From assembly GCA_030544215.1 (NCBI GenBank), contig JARZZO010000008.1, positions 18,120,614 through 18,184,613 on the forward strand: 64,000 nucleotides of DNA, in the 5' to 3' direction. The translations under genes were made by a program, and so were the position numbers. Below are positions 46,598 to 58,540 of the stretch, piece by piece; position 1 is the first letter of the stretch; each line of letters opens with the position of its first letter. Source of the DNA: Zantedeschia hybrid cultivar (Eukaryota > Streptophyta > Magnoliopsida > Alismatales > Araceae). The notes below the pieces were generated by a model. It saw only the letters and a program-made list of their open reading frames with translations. It did no database searches and was not told the DNA's origin.

Positions 46598-49207
46598 TCA
46601 TTTGCCATCTTTCTTTGACACCATGACCACGTTAGCGATCCAGTCCGGATGGTGCACCTCTCGGAGATGTCCGGCGTCCAGCCCCTTCTGTACTTCGGCT
46701 TGGATGGCGGCCCTCCTTTCCTGATTGAAGGTGCGCCGCTTCTGCATTACCGGAGGCTGGTCGGGATCGGTATGGAGTCGGTGCTCTGCTACCTCTGGGT
46801 CAACCCCGGGCATGTCTGCCGGAGACCAGGCGAAGACGTCGAGATTCTTTTTCAAGAACTCGGTAAGCTTCTCTGCTTCACCCCTCTCCAGGCCGGAGCC
46901 TATCATCAAGACTCGTCCTTCGCCTCCCGGAACAGGGACGGCGAGGAGTGCTTCTCCCGGAGATGCCTCGGCCGACGACTCGATCGTTAGGGTTTCAGCT
47001 GCGGTCTTCCCTTTGACCGAAATCATGTAGCACTGCCGGGCTGCTTCTTGGTTCCCTTTGGCCTCGCCTATTCCATGGCTGGTACGAAACTTCAGCTTCT
47101 GATGGAAGGACGAAGGCACGGCTCCGATTTCGCCGATGAGCCTTCGGCCGAATATGGCGTTGTAGGCTGACTCGATCTTTACAACGGCAAAGTCCGTTTC
47201 AACGATTAATTGCCGGGGGGCGGAGCCTAAGGTTACAGGAAGTCGGACAATGCCCTCTACTCGGCAGGGCGAGCCGTTAAAACTGTAGAGGGGGCCCCGG
47301 TGAGGCTTCATATTAGCCTCACTCAATCCCAATTTCTCAAAACAGTCATAAAACAAGATGTTTGGGGAACTTCCATTATCCACAAAGATCCTATGTACAT
47401 CATAGTTATTTATTACAGCATTAACGACGAGAGCGTCGTCATGAGGGACCTGAACATCAGTCAGGTCCTCGGCGCCGAAGGTGATGTCTTCCAGACGAGG
47501 CTTCTTCGGTTCGCCTTCAACTGCCGCCACTGTGTTGCGCTGCCGCGGCCTGGATCCTTCCCCCGGCCCTCCGGATATCATCATGATAGACCCAGAACTG
47601 GGTCTTTGATGGGACGATTCTACCGGGGCCGAGGTAGCTTTTGGCGGAGGGGCGGCTTCTATTGCCGGGGGCTGCTGTTGCCTGGGCGCTGTAGGGACGT
47701 CCCGGTTCTGTTGCGGCGGCTGCTCCCGGCGGTATTGCGGCAGTCTTCCCTCCCGAATGATGCGGTCGATCTCCTCCCAGAGCTGCAGGCACTCATCCGT
47801 CGTGTGGCCGATCTCCCGGTGGTATTCACAGTACCTGCCGGGATCCCTTCGGCGTGGATCGGTCTTGATGCGATCAGGCCGCCGGAGCATGCCTTTCACC
47901 TCCATGAGCATTCGGGAAGGGGGAGCAGGTAAGGGTAGGTACCGCGGCTGCGGGTCCCGTCGCCTCTCCCTGTCCCAATCCTCCCTGCGATAGCGCTTTC
48001 GAGAGGGCTCTTGGTCCTCCGGCCGAGGTCGGACCACCTGGGGAGCAGGTGCCGAGATGGCTTCGGCTGCGCCTCTACCCCTGGACAGCATCAGGGCCTC
48101 CCGGTTGATGTACTTATGGGCCCGCGCCACGAGGTCCTGGAAGGTCGGGGGATGGCGCTTCCCAATGGAGCCGAGGAGCCCCTCGTCCCGGCATCCGCTG
48201 ATCACGGCCGAAACCGCGATTGAGCTATCGAGGCTCGGGATCTGGGCAGCCTCGGTCCGGAACTTGGTGAAGTACTCCTGGAGAGTCTCGGCGGGGCCTT
48301 GCCGGATAGCCAACAAGCTGGCGGAGGTCTTGCTCTGCCGGGTGGCATCATAGAACTGGTCGATGAACAATTGGCCCAACTGGACTAGGGAGTGGATGGA
48401 GTTGGGGGCCAACGTCTCGAACCAGGTGAGGGCGATTTTTTCAAGGGTGAGGGGGAAAAGACGGCAGCGGACTGCCTCGGAGATCCCCCGGACCCGGAGG
48501 TAGGTGTTGAACCTCTGGAAATGACAGACCGGATCTGTCATCCCGTCATAGAGAGGGCCCTTCGGTAGCTTGAAGTTGGGGGGCACCTCGGTGGCCAGGA
48601 GCTTCGCCGTGAACGGGGTCTGCTCCAGGATGCTGCTGGCGAGGGGCGCCCCGTGAGGCCAGGACACCATCTGCTGCATCTCTTTGCGCATCGCCGTCAG
48701 CCGTCGGTCCAAGTTCGGGGCAGTTGAGGTGGCGACGGATTGTCCTCCGGTCCGGGCCGGACGGTACTCCGACAAAGCATAATCTTGCTCCGTCAGACGA
48801 TCGACGCGGGGAGCTCGGGCAGGCAGCGCTGAGGGCTCGCTGCGCGCCGCCGCGGTCTCGTCGAGAGAAACTGGCGCAGGCACCGGCCGGAACCGGGCGT
48901 CTTGTACTGGGTAGAGTGGGGGGAGCGGCGCCTGCTGGGGAAGCTGCCCCGTCTGTCCCATGCGCTGGGCGATGGCGGACACCATCTCCTGAAGAGGCGC
49001 TAGGGACGTGACGGCGGCGGCCAGCGTTGCCATCTGCTGCTGGAGCACCCCCACTCGGTCTTCCGAGCCGAAAGACTCCGGTATGGTTGGCAGAGGCGGG
49101 TTCGGCGGGGCAGAAGGTGCGCCTTCGGAAGGCAGCATCTGCGCCGAGGCCTCCCGCGCTTCTGCTTCGCTTTGTCCGGATCGTCGGGTCACAGGTCGCT
49201 GAGACAT
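46598..49207 (-). pseudogene. Tat element gag-protease-RT start (first part of broken gag-pol)
   Basis: 869 codons from ATG at 49207 to an in-frame TGA at 46598-46600. The retrotransposon gag domain spans about residues 218-380 (LTLEKIALTWFETL, LQEYFTKF). A short zinc-knuckle-like motif CEYHREIGHTTDEC is at 460-473. The aspartic protease active site is at 610-614 as DNGSS, where DTGSS or DSGSS is more usual. RT begins near 820 (AGHLREVHHPDWIANVVMVS). The stop falls inside the first conserved RT block, so this copy cannot make full-length pol by normal reading. The N-terminal 200 residues are Ala/Pro/Gln-rich. Confidence 0.92.
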
Positions 49208-49221
49208 GACTTGTTTTGTTA

Positions 49222-49243
49222 GTTTCCCACAGACAGCGCCACG
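49222..49243 (-). other. Primer binding site of the Tat element
   Basis: On the minus strand, right after the 5' LTR, the sequence reads CG then TGGCGCTGTCTGTGGGAA. It starts with the TGG expected for pairing with a tRNA 3' CCA. The priming tRNA was not determined. Confidence 0.7.
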
Positions 49244-50307
49244 TGATGTAGACTGGATCTATCACGACCGGATTCCGCAGCTGGAATCCGAAAAGAAGAG
49301 GATCCGGAGCTGGGTCGGATCGGTGTTCGAAGGGGGGCCCGACGGGGATCCGGAAGGCGAGGGACGCAGAGGCGGAGCCGGGGGTCCGATGCCGGAGGCG
49401 ACTCGGAGCGGGCCTGCTGTTGGATAGTGAGCCCGGAGGCTCCTTCAGCGCGAGACCGGGTCTCCTGCCGCCCTCTTGGAACGGGCTTTCTCTTGGATAG
49501 TGAGCCCGAAGGCTCCTTCAGCGCGAGACCAAGTCTCCTGCGGCCCTCTTGGAGCGGGCTTTCTCTTGGATAGCGAGCCCGAAGGCTCCTTCAGCGCGAG
49601 ACCGAGTCTCCTGTCTTGGGGCAGCCGGCGTTCGGCGTCGAGACCAGGGAGAGGAATCCGAGGTCGGCGGCCGAGACCGACTCGGGGAGGCCGGCGATGA
49701 TTCGAACCGAGCCCCTGCAGGAGGGAAAGAAGAAGAAGAACCAGTCAGCAGGAGCCCCGGGCGTCAGCCCTGGGGAACCCCCTCCGACGGTCAAGTTAGC
49801 TCCTAAAGAAGATTCGATTCAGAAGGCAAGAAAGAGCAGCTTTAATGCTATTCGGACAGAAGTCCTTTAAGGGTTTCGGAAGCTTAGGGAGGCATCCGTT
49901 CCACCACCCTTTGACCATAAATAGCGGGGTATTTATAGCAGAGGATAGCGGATGGTTAACGGTGGCAGCCGATATAGGACTAAATGATGGTTTACTGATA
50001 AACCGCCATAGTGCCCGATCCGCCACCGGAGTGGGCCGGAATCGGCTACCGGGCCGAAGGGGGTTGGGCCGCTGATGGGCCGGAGCCTGTTGGGCCCTGG
50101 GCTGCCGCGCTGCTCCCGGGCCGTAGGCTAGTGGGCCGCTGACGGGCTGAAGCCTGTTGGGCCGGGAGCGACGGCGCCGCTTATGGGCCGAAGGCTACTG
50201 GTGGGCCGCTGGCGGGCCGAAGGCTCCCAGAGGGCCTGGTACTGCTGCTGTTGGGCTGAACGAGGTTGGGCTTGTTTCAATGGGCCGAATCGGATTCTGT
50301 CTCATCA
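49244..50307 (-). repeat. 5' LTR of the Tat element (1064 bp)
   Basis: Same ends as the other LTR (TGATGTAGAC ... CTGTCTCATCA). It has three copies of the 73-bp unit (49405-49477, 49478-49550 and from 49551), which accounts for the 73-bp length difference. A TATA box on the minus strand lies at 49930-49938. Confidence 0.95.
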
Positions 50308-51690
50308 ATATATATTCAAACCTAGGAATAATGGTAAAGTTTTAGTTTGTCGTTATTCTGGCTTTCCACGCGCTTGCCTCATAGGACATTCTTGTGATCC
50401 AGCTCTTGTTCTTCCTATAAGAACAGAGGGAGGTGGTGGTCTTGGAGATTCTATTTTACCAGAACAGCTCAGAGTGCTCTTTTAAAAATCGGCATGGCTG
50501 TTACCTACTGATTGTGTTACCATAACTTAAAAAAATAAAAGGCGGCAAAATGATGACTACTGGATAAGTTCATTTGTAAATGAATGAAATATTTAATAAA
50601 AACGTTTTAACCCATATGCAAATCTATTCTTTGATCCTTGGAGTGTCGCGCGAGAATGGATGTGGACACATTTTTAGGGAGAATTTGCTTGTCTTACATT
50701 AAAATATTGCCCGTATTTGATGCATAAAATTCAGAATAATTATTATTACTTCAATTTGAAAAGAGCGTGACAAGATCAATGTGCATGACCACTATTGCCA
50801 TAACGATAAATTTAGGATCAAAATTCTATCATTCTTTCTTCCACCTAGCCATCAAAAGACTTTTTAACTATTTTAGGAAAGTGATAAACTAGCTTGTTCT
50901 CCAACCTAAAGAGTGGAATCAAAAGTTGCGTCAGTTATAAAAAATATTTAGAAATATGTTTTCTACAACTTTAATTGGCAATCAATTGTCATTACTATTT
51001 TTAGAAATTTTCTTCTTTTTATTTCCTTTATATAAAGGAGCATAATTATAAACATGGTAATTAATTGATATTAAGAATTCTGAATTTTCAGTTTGAATAG
51101 AGTGCTCTTTTGGTTTCTTCTCCTGTTCTTTCTTCTTTAACTTTGTCTTTTTCATCCTTTGAATCTTCTCAATGGCTGCAGGCCAGCATCACCTGCTCAG
51201 GGCGTTGCATTTTACTTTTTTACCCTCAAGTAGTTAGTTAGGAATGAAAATAATTATACAGTGCTCATCCACAGTGGACTTCGCTTGCTGTTGAGTCTTT
51301 TGTTTTACATTTGTCAAAAAAAAAAATGCAAATGAGTATTTGAAGGCTAATGAGAAAATCATAATATAATGTTCAAAAATGAGTTAGTAATATATATCTA
51401 CTACAATAGGTAAGCAATGATATTGATTTTGTTTATATACTAATTCAATGATATTGATCAAGCTATCTTCCCTTTTTAGCCCATCATCTTCCCTTTTTAG
51501 CCCATGATATTGCTCAGGGCGTTGCACAATTTTTTTGTTTTAAGTACAATATGCGAAACATGGAAGGTGAAAATCTTGGAATGATTTAATAATTGCCCTT
51601 AATCTAAGTGAACAAATCAACATTGCCAAGCGTCAATGAAGCTACGCTTGCAAATTGAATTGGTATATATTCTTTAAATATTTTCAAATT
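50308..51690. other. AT-rich intergenic DNA right of the Tat element
   Basis: The frame at about 50310-50485 (KPRNNGKVLVCRYSGFPRAC...) may be a gene fragment into which the element's flank falls, but I do not recognise it. A short tandem 'cttccctttttagcccat' occurs near 51470-51510. No gene is supported. Confidence 0.45.
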
Positions 51691-53660
51691 GACTATTGTT
51701 GTAGTCAAGTCATCAAGTGGTCGGGACGACCTTCAAGTCATTCTGCGGGTTAGATGTGGCCCACCAATGGGTCGGGGTTCCCTCAGTAGTCACCTGACCA
51801 AGGGAACTCCCATAGTCCTCACTGCACAGGGTGCACGTGGGATGCGCACCCGAGGTGGGCCCACCTCGAGTGCTGATAAGTCGATAATTTTGATCGTTTA
51901 AGGGCAATCGCATGCATCATATTCACATTTTTATGTGTAAAATAGCATGAAATGATCGATAATTTTGTAACGAGTCCAACGATACCAATTTCGTTAAATT
52001 CCTAGTTAAAATCATCATCATTTCATGCATTTGTACAAAACCGTGATAAATCATTTATTTAAACATGAATATTCATGATAATATCATAATTTATGTTTAT
52101 ACTATGTGAACAAGACACAAAGAGGATGTAGTGCAGAAGGTGAGATCTCTGGAAATTTTGTGGGAGGTCCAGTGATCGAATCTCAAGAAAAAAATCAACT
52201 TTACTTTGGGGAAGAAGTTAAAAGAGGGGCAAATTCGTCATTTGCTATCCTAAAAACGGTGCCCTAACCTTTTACCCAAGAAACCCTAACTTAAGAGGCA
52301 GTCGTCACCTCCTTGCCCTCTTGCTATTTTTAAATAAACCTCCCATCCCTTTTTAAAAGGAGGAGCCTCCCTCTCTAGGGGGGGCTTATTCCCTCTCTCT
52401 TGGACGCTCTCTCTCTCCCCCAGCTTTCTCCCTCTTATGTGTTCTCTCTGCTGCAACCCTCTCTCTCTCACTTTTCCTCTCTCTCTTCTGTCGCCCTCTT
52501 CCCCACACGCTCTCGCTCTCTCATTTTTTCTCTGTTTCTTCTCTCTCTCTCTGACCTACTCTCTCTCTCTCTCTCTGTCACACACCACGCCTCCCTATCT
52601 CTCCCTAACTTTCTCTTTCTCACCGTCTCTATCGCCTGCACACGCCGGGCCCCACCACAGCAGCGCCAGCGCCACCCGGCACCTCGTGCATGTTCGCCGG
52701 GGGCGAACATTGTCGCCCGTGCCCCCCCTCCGCCCGAGACGTGCGGGACCCGACGCCACGCGTAGCGCTCCTGCGCGTTCCAGCTCGAAGCCGCAACCGC
52801 CAACCACCAGCCGCCGCCACGTGGCAGCACGAAGGCGTTCGTCTCCCTCGCCATCGTCGGTCGTGCCCCCACGCACGACGCAGGCTGCTACGTGGCGCGT
52901 CAGACGAATTCGCTGCCACCAACGTCCTCGTCCATGTCGCACCCCGCCTCGCACGCACAGCCCGAGGCCACATGTCGCCCGCAGACGCGTTCCCGCCCTG
53001 TGGCTCGCCTGTCAACGCGCGCCGCCCGAGCGAACCACTGCACCGCCCCTTCAGACGCCGGACCAGTGTGCCCAGCGCTCACAGGAGCATTCCCTACTAT
53101 CTTGTTCTTATTTGTAAATTTCTTTTGGGAGAAGTCATTAGATTAGGGTAGTCGTTTATTTATTTCTTTTAGGGAACTAAAAAAATCAGAAATTGTGTAA
53201 TTTGATTCCTAGTTTGAGATGCATGATTTGCATTTTGATATTGAGATATTGTTACCCTAATTAGTTTAGATTGTCTTTTGCTAAAGTATCTTTATTTCCT
53301 TTTCAAATTTAGTTGTAATTATTTCCTAGTCTTAGCTCACTTAGTCAGGTTTTCTAATTTGAGTTGTTCTAGTTAATTAATTCTAGGTAGTTGATTAGTT
53401 AATCCAAGTTATCAAGTATTTTTTTTAGATCAATTAAAATCCTAAGTTTTCAAAGTTAAAAACTTTATTTCCCTGTAGATTCGACCCATGCTATTTGCTA
53501 AAAAACATATGAGATTGGATTAAATTAGATTGGCGTTTTTACGAGTGTCTAACGACACACACGTTCGAACGATCAAGTGCGCTCCAAGAGTTCCCTCAGT
53601 CGAGCGACTGAGGGAACCCCGAACCACTGCCAATAGGTCAGATCCCCTAGAGAAGCCAAA
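51690..53660. mobile_element. Unclassified segment with inverted similar ends
   Basis: Left edge 'gtcggggttccctcagt' (near 51771) and right edge, reverse complement, 'gttcggggttccctcagt' (near 53618) are inverted relative to each other; both continue with 'gggaactc'. A TGATAAGTCGATAATTTT start near 51874 could instead begin an LTR. A CT-rich tract lies at 52390-52620 and GC-rich frames at 52.6-53.1 kb. I could not fix the class or target duplication. Confidence 0.3.
53590..53617. repeat. Perfect 13-bp-arm palindrome
   Basis: GTTCCCTCAGTCG, AG, CGACTGAGGGAAC. It lies at the right edge of the segment above. Confidence 0.9.
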
Positions 53661-53789
53661 GGGAGCATCCTTCCACGCCCAAGTTAGCAATGTGCACAGG
53701 AATGCATGACACTGATTAAATGGTCGAGTGACAAGTGATTGCCTTCTTTTGATACTTTCATGTTCCCTTTTTAGACAAAGATAGATAAA

Positions 53790-54510
53790 GAACTGGCCTT
53801 GAAGAGTTCGATGGCACTTAGAGCATCCCCTTCAGCCTTCTTGACTCTTTCGGCCGCAGCGGTCAACACTTTGGCATGCTCCTCCTTCGCTGCATTGACC
53901 TACTTCTGGAGTTGGGAGAGGGCCTTGATCTTCTCCTTTATCGCCTCTCGAAGGCCGGCCACCTCCCATTCAACCTTGTCCTTTGCGTCAATGGTGGCCC
54001 TCTTCTTACTCGCCTGGGTCACTAGTGGCACCTAGTTTGGCGTTGATGTCTAGGAGGGTGTTGATGTTGTGCTCCAAGTTCAGGTGCACGGTGGTGACCT
54101 TCGCAGAGCCTAGGTGATCAGTCGCCTTGTCCACATCCTTCAATTTCTCTTAGATGTGGACAAACTGGAGGGCGAGGGTGCCACAATACATGGCGGCCTG
54201 TCAAAAGAACAGTCCGAAATTATTAAGTGAGACTATTGTACATAAGCAAATAGCCAGTCGAAGCATGCAAATGTTTACCTAGATGGTGTGGCACACGCAT
54301 TGCACTGTGAGGCCCTCCATGAGCACCATCTGGAGCTCATCCTTAACGATGGTGAGAGTGAGAACCGGGTGCATGTTGCAGAGTCCTCTAGGGAATTGTC
54401 TACGTTTACCCAAAGATTTGGGTGCCATGGCTCGTGCTCGTATTCTCCGAACATGTGCGTCCAACCCTTCTCGCCGAAGGGATAGGAGAGTGAGGTCCCC
54501 GGATCCTATC
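53790..54510 (-). pseudogene. Relic of a spliced gypsy antisense ORF (coiled-coil part)
   Basis: Two exons on the minus strand with an intron at 54198-54278 (ag|gtaaac ... ttgacag|gcc). The upstream exon ends VKDELQMVLMEGLTVQCVCH. The downstream exon reads CGTLALQFVHI, a stop, EKLKDVDKATDHLGSAKV, then KVEWEVAGLREAIKEKIKAL and NAAKEEHAKVLTAAAERVKK, a clear coiled coil. Several stops break it. The layout resembles exon 3 of the antisense ORF at 62-64 kb. The chromovirus LTR at 54513 cuts off its upstream part. Confidence 0.7.
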
Positions 54511-54512
54511 GC

Positions 54513-56200
54513 TGTAACGACCCGCCACCTTATAATCGGGGATCCGATTACTAAATGGTTACCGAATCATTAATTTGGAATCAAACTAGGATCTAAATAA
54601 GTCTGGGAAATAAATAATAAACTAAGCTAAACATTCACATCGCATTGAATTGAAAAGGAAGTGCAAGAATTAAAAGTTATTACAATACGACTCGACACAG
54701 CAAATAATTACATACTACAACTGAAAAGAAATAATTAAGCGTACAGGTCAGAAAATAAAATAACAACTACGTCGGGACATACCTCGGAACAACGGCTGCT
54801 AGCGCGCAGCCTAAAGCAGCACTCTCCTCGCTAAGCTTGCCTGGAACCCTCACCTGAAAATCGCAATCAAAAGAAATCAATGCATCTCATACATGTCATT
54901 AGTGTGGTCATGGATAGCACAGTGGGTTTGACTGGAGCTAACAGTCAAACGCACACACAACCTAACACAACAATTATATTAGATAACCTGCAAGCACATA
55001 GGCAAAAGATCTCCATCTTATCGCCTTCCTGGTTGCAGCTCTGGATCGTCCTCGCTCCTTCCTCGGCTGCCTCGATCATATTACATTAATTCTAGAATTA
55101 CATGTAATTAGAAGAGGCCCTTATGGCGAGTACAAGAGAGAGAGGGAGGTAGAAATACATCGGAGTATGAGAGAGAGAGGTGCGCAGACTTCTATTTATT
55201 AACAATTAATAAACAATCATACATCCACGATCCACACAATCCATTCATCACATGAATAATAAATTAAGTGCATATCCATGACCATGGTGTGTTTTAAACA
55301 TTCCATACATGATTCAGCGCATCACATGGCTAAAACAAATGAGTTTTCAAAATAAATAATTTTGACTTTCAAAAAGCTGGGATCCAATCAAAATTGGTAT
55401 TTGAATTTCGAAAAACTCATTTATTATCTTAACATGCAATTAAATCAAATTTAAAAGCTATAAACACACATCATATGCGCACACACTCCGAATTAATATT
55501 TCCAGATTATTCCATGTAAATTAGAACAATTCTAATAATCTAACACTTAAATTAAACCCCATTAATAATCTAACAATTAGACTATTTTAAAGACTAATCT
55601 AACTCTTAGATTAATCCAATGAAGTCAATTAATAATTTAACAATTAAATTAATAATCAACCAACTTAATTTTTAACTACTAATCTAACACTTAGATTAGC
55701 CAATTAATGTTAATTATTTATTTAACTCTTAAACCAATAATTAACACTAATTAATTAATAATTAATTGATCTAACTCTTAGATTAGATAAATAAAGTTAT
55801 CATTAATTTAACTATTAAATTAATGACTAACAGTAATTAATTAAGAACTACTAATTTAACATTTAAATTAGTTATTTAAGTTAATTATTAATTTAACAAT
55901 TAAATTAATAACTAACTCTAATATTAATTAACAATTAGATGTATTAATAGATAATAATCTAACATTTAGATTATTAAATATTAATCACTAATTCAACAAT
56001 TAAGTTAGATAATTAAAGATAATTATTAGCTTAACCTTTATGCTAATAATTAACTCTAATCAAATTACATCTAATTGCTAATTAACATGATTAAAATCAT
56101 TATGCCCAAAAAATTTTAATTTTTTAAAACAATTTTGAATTTTAAATTTTAAAATCCAATTTTATATGAATTAAATGGGCAAAGCTGGGGTTTAATTTGT
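54513..56200 (-). mobile_element. Chromovirus LTR, second copy
   Basis: TGTAACGACCCGCCACCTTA at 54513 is the reverse complement of the LTR end seen at 25445. Similarity continues through the 54.5-54.85 kb region ('acgtcgggacatacctcgga', 'gctaagcttgcctggaaccc'). In this copy the sequence corresponding to 15210/25163 is uninterrupted. The far end was not found and is probably between 56.2 and 56.9 kb or truncated. Confidence 0.7.
55490..56090. repeat. Degenerate AT-rich repeat tract
   Basis: Many variants of 'ctaacacttagattaat' and 'taacaattaaattaataact'. Low-complexity DNA that probably arose by slippage inside the LTR. Confidence 0.75.
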
Positions 56201-56956
56201 TTTAATAAATTAAAACAAGGGTGGGGTGGTCCAACCGGATGGGTTGAGCCCTGGGCTCGGGCCCTGGCCGAGCCAGGGCTCGGACCAGGGGCGCCAAGTC
56301 CAGGCCTGGCTCAGCGAGCCCCTGGACCCGGCTCTGTCCGGTCGGATCGGCCGCCAGGGCCACCGCCAAGCCGGCTCGGGCCGGCCCCCTTCCTTCCTAG
56401 CCGAACCCGACGCCCCTTTCCTGCAACCCTAGTTGTAGGCGGCGGGGAGGAACCTTGGCAGCGCCGCCGGGCGCCGGCGCAGGCGCCGCCAGGCACCGCC
56501 GGCAATGCCCCCACCGCCGGCGACCTGCCCGGCACCGGTGGGGCAGCCGGCGGTGGCCAAATGGCCCCTGGTTCGAGCCCTAATCCTCCCCTAAAATCTG
56601 GTTTTTCAAGGGTAAATCCGAATTAGGGCTTCATATTTGCAGCTCTCCAAGGCCACTCCGGCGCCGGCAAATATGTCGGATGTGTAGTGGTGACTATCAC
56701 CAAGAGATCCGTGCATCCGAGCTGCCATCCCAACACTTGGGAATCGCAAAAGAAGCCGCTGAAAACCCCCGTTCATCGTCCCACGAAGAACTCCGAAAAC
56801 CCCAAAATAAAATCCGAAAAATTACAGAAAAATAATCAAATTATTTGCGTTCATCTTATGAACACTATTCCGTCATTTTAATCGGCTTAAACGCATGGAA
56901 TAACTCAAGAAAAATTAATTTCGGAAACCGAAACGGGACGAGAAACAGTGGAACCT
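56200..56956 (-). mobile_element. Copia-type 5' leader remnant
   Basis: Minus-strand sequence downstream of the PBS at 56957-56969. It has an AT-rich 'ccgaaattaatttttcttga' start and then a GC-rich part (56226-56560). Such leaders precede gag in Copia elements, but no gag frame follows. The GC-rich frames here are not recognisable proteins. Confidence 0.45.
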
Positions 56957-56969
56957 GGCTCTGATACCA
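56957..56969 (-). other. Primer binding site (initiator tRNA-Met type)
   Basis: Minus strand TGGTATCAGAGCC, the classic complement of the initiator tRNA-Met 3' end. It lies one base outside the LTR end at 56971. Confidence 0.88.
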
Positions 56970-56970
56970 C

Positions 56971-58523
56971 TGTTGGGATTTCTCGGTTTATCCGGATCAC
57001 TCACGCAGCGGAAACTAAAATTATTTACAGCGATCCGTTCCCGTTTCGAAATCGAAAATACGATAATCGGATTATCGAAGTTATCACCGTGTGCGGATTC
57101 GAATCCGCAGCCGTTCGGTTCCGTCGGTGTGACACCGCAAGCCGCGCAAGCGCCCGGCCTCTAGCGAAGACCACGCGATCCTCCCCGCGACGGATATCCT
57201 CGAGTTCCTCGTTCTTCGCAGCCCACGAAGCCTCCGCCGGTCGCCGCAATGATCGCCGCAACGTGCGGACGATTTCCCGTCGAACGGGATTCGGAGAAGC
57301 GGCGGAGCAGATCTGGATCTGTCTGGGTGCCAGAGAAAGACAGAAACTGAGGAGGGGTGGCTAGGGTTAGCAGCAGCTTGGCCTGCTCAGCCCGTTCGCT
57401 ATGTGATATACTAACCGCGCGATTTTTCATAAAAACCCCCGATTTGTATAAAACCCACTTATTTATCCATCGCCTTGAGAATCATTTGCGTGTGACCCTC
57501 TAGGCCCAAGTACCAGTCCAGTTAATGGCACAACAAGCCCAGTGACTCCTCACTGGCTTTATTAATTCATTAATAACCCTTTATTAATCAATTAATCAAT
57601 CGAATTGATGTCGCACATTGAATTCGACCGGGCCTCCGATCACGTTGGGTGCCAAGCAACACCGCGTGAACCCGGAAGGTATTTGGGGTTAAGCAACCCA
57701 CTCTTGGAACCTTTCTGCCGTCAGTTACCGCGTGGATATAATCCTTCATTCGTACAATACTCTCGAGTCAACTTAGGGTATGGCGAGCTGTCAAACCCTA
57801 ACCGGTCGACTCACTTGGATTGGATGCCGCTGATAAATATCGGAAAACTCATTTCCCGATATTATCGTCCGCCCTGGCCAGGGACTTTCGCGCATCCTTC
57901 CTAGAGCATTCTCTCTCTAAGTACCGAGAGCGAATGATTCCTTATTGACACACAATTTCCTTCGACGGTATTCCACTGTACCCAATCCTTGGCGTATTAG
58001 AATCCCGTGGCTAGAGATTAGTAAACCAAGGTTAAAGCACAGAAGTCCACCGCCAAGGTATCCTTGGTGTCTCAGGTCCGAGGACCATCCACGCAACTAC
58101 GACAATAGAATCAAGCTGGTTGACAGTGGGGTACAATACCATCCAGCAATTCAGTCGAATCAGTTCAGTGAACTCATTTTCCAATGACCACCTACAGATT
58201 CGCCTTAGTGTTTCCACACAAGTGACTTATGAGATCAGTCACCCTCATCATATAAGCAGGAGTAATCTGTACTAGTCTAACCGGATATCCGATGTCCTTC
58301 TCAGATATCCTCCGACTATGAACAATTAAGAATATGTGTGTTTAAGTGATCAGTCTCATTAGTATGATCTCATCATAATCTGATCACTATAGCACATATT
58401 CACGCACTTCATTATGAAACGAGAATTAATGCGATTTACACATGATGAATATAATGTCATTTTATTAATAAATGAACGAGATTTACATTATTAGATTGGC
58501 TTGTAGGCCACCTAAAACTAACA
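56971..58523 (-). mobile_element. Copia LTR with PBS on one side and PPT on the other
   Basis: 1553 bp. Minus-strand start TGTTAGTTTTAGGTGGCC, end ...ATCCCAACA. The pol side (58524 on) has a PPT. The other side has a PBS. A normal 3' LTR should be followed by host DNA, so this LTR appears shared by two tandem copies. It shares the 'gtgaccctctaggccc' block with the solo LTRs in the CACTA and the GC-rich late section with the LTR at 11318. Confidence 0.85.
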
Positions 58524-58540
58524 ATCTCCCACTTGGACTA
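58524..58540 (-). other. Polypurine tract of the Copia element
   Basis: Minus strand CCAAGTGGGAGAT directly precedes the LTR start TGTTAG, the usual Copia arrangement after the pol stop. Confidence 0.82.

Larger units (their letters stand above)
40551..50307 (-). mobile_element. Nearly complete Ty3/gypsy element, Tat lineage
   Basis: 9757 bp on the minus strand with target duplication ATATA (40546-50 and 50308-12). In element order: 5' LTR 49244-50307, PBS, gag, protease, RT, RNase H, a second RNase H, integrase, a 146-bp tandem array, a leader with an antisense TATA box, PPT, 3' LTR 40551-41541. The dual RNase H and lack of a chromodomain identify the Tat group. Two in-frame stops interrupt an otherwise open coding region of about 5.5 kb. 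The LTRs are very similar apart from one 73-bp repeat unit, which points to a young insertion. The antisense ORF expected between pol and the 3' LTR is missing. Confidence 0.95.

Noticed and set aside
52400..53151. GC-rich frames of 120-226 codons
   Set aside because: Several frames are open at once on both strands, residues are mostly Arg/Pro/Ala/Ser and no motif is seen; the CT-rich start is simple repeat.
54513..56956. Exact far end and target duplication of the second chromovirus LTR
   Set aside because: An 'atcgc' match near 56744 was considered as a target duplication for 54508-54512, but the adjacent base pair is not a CA end, so it was not accepted.
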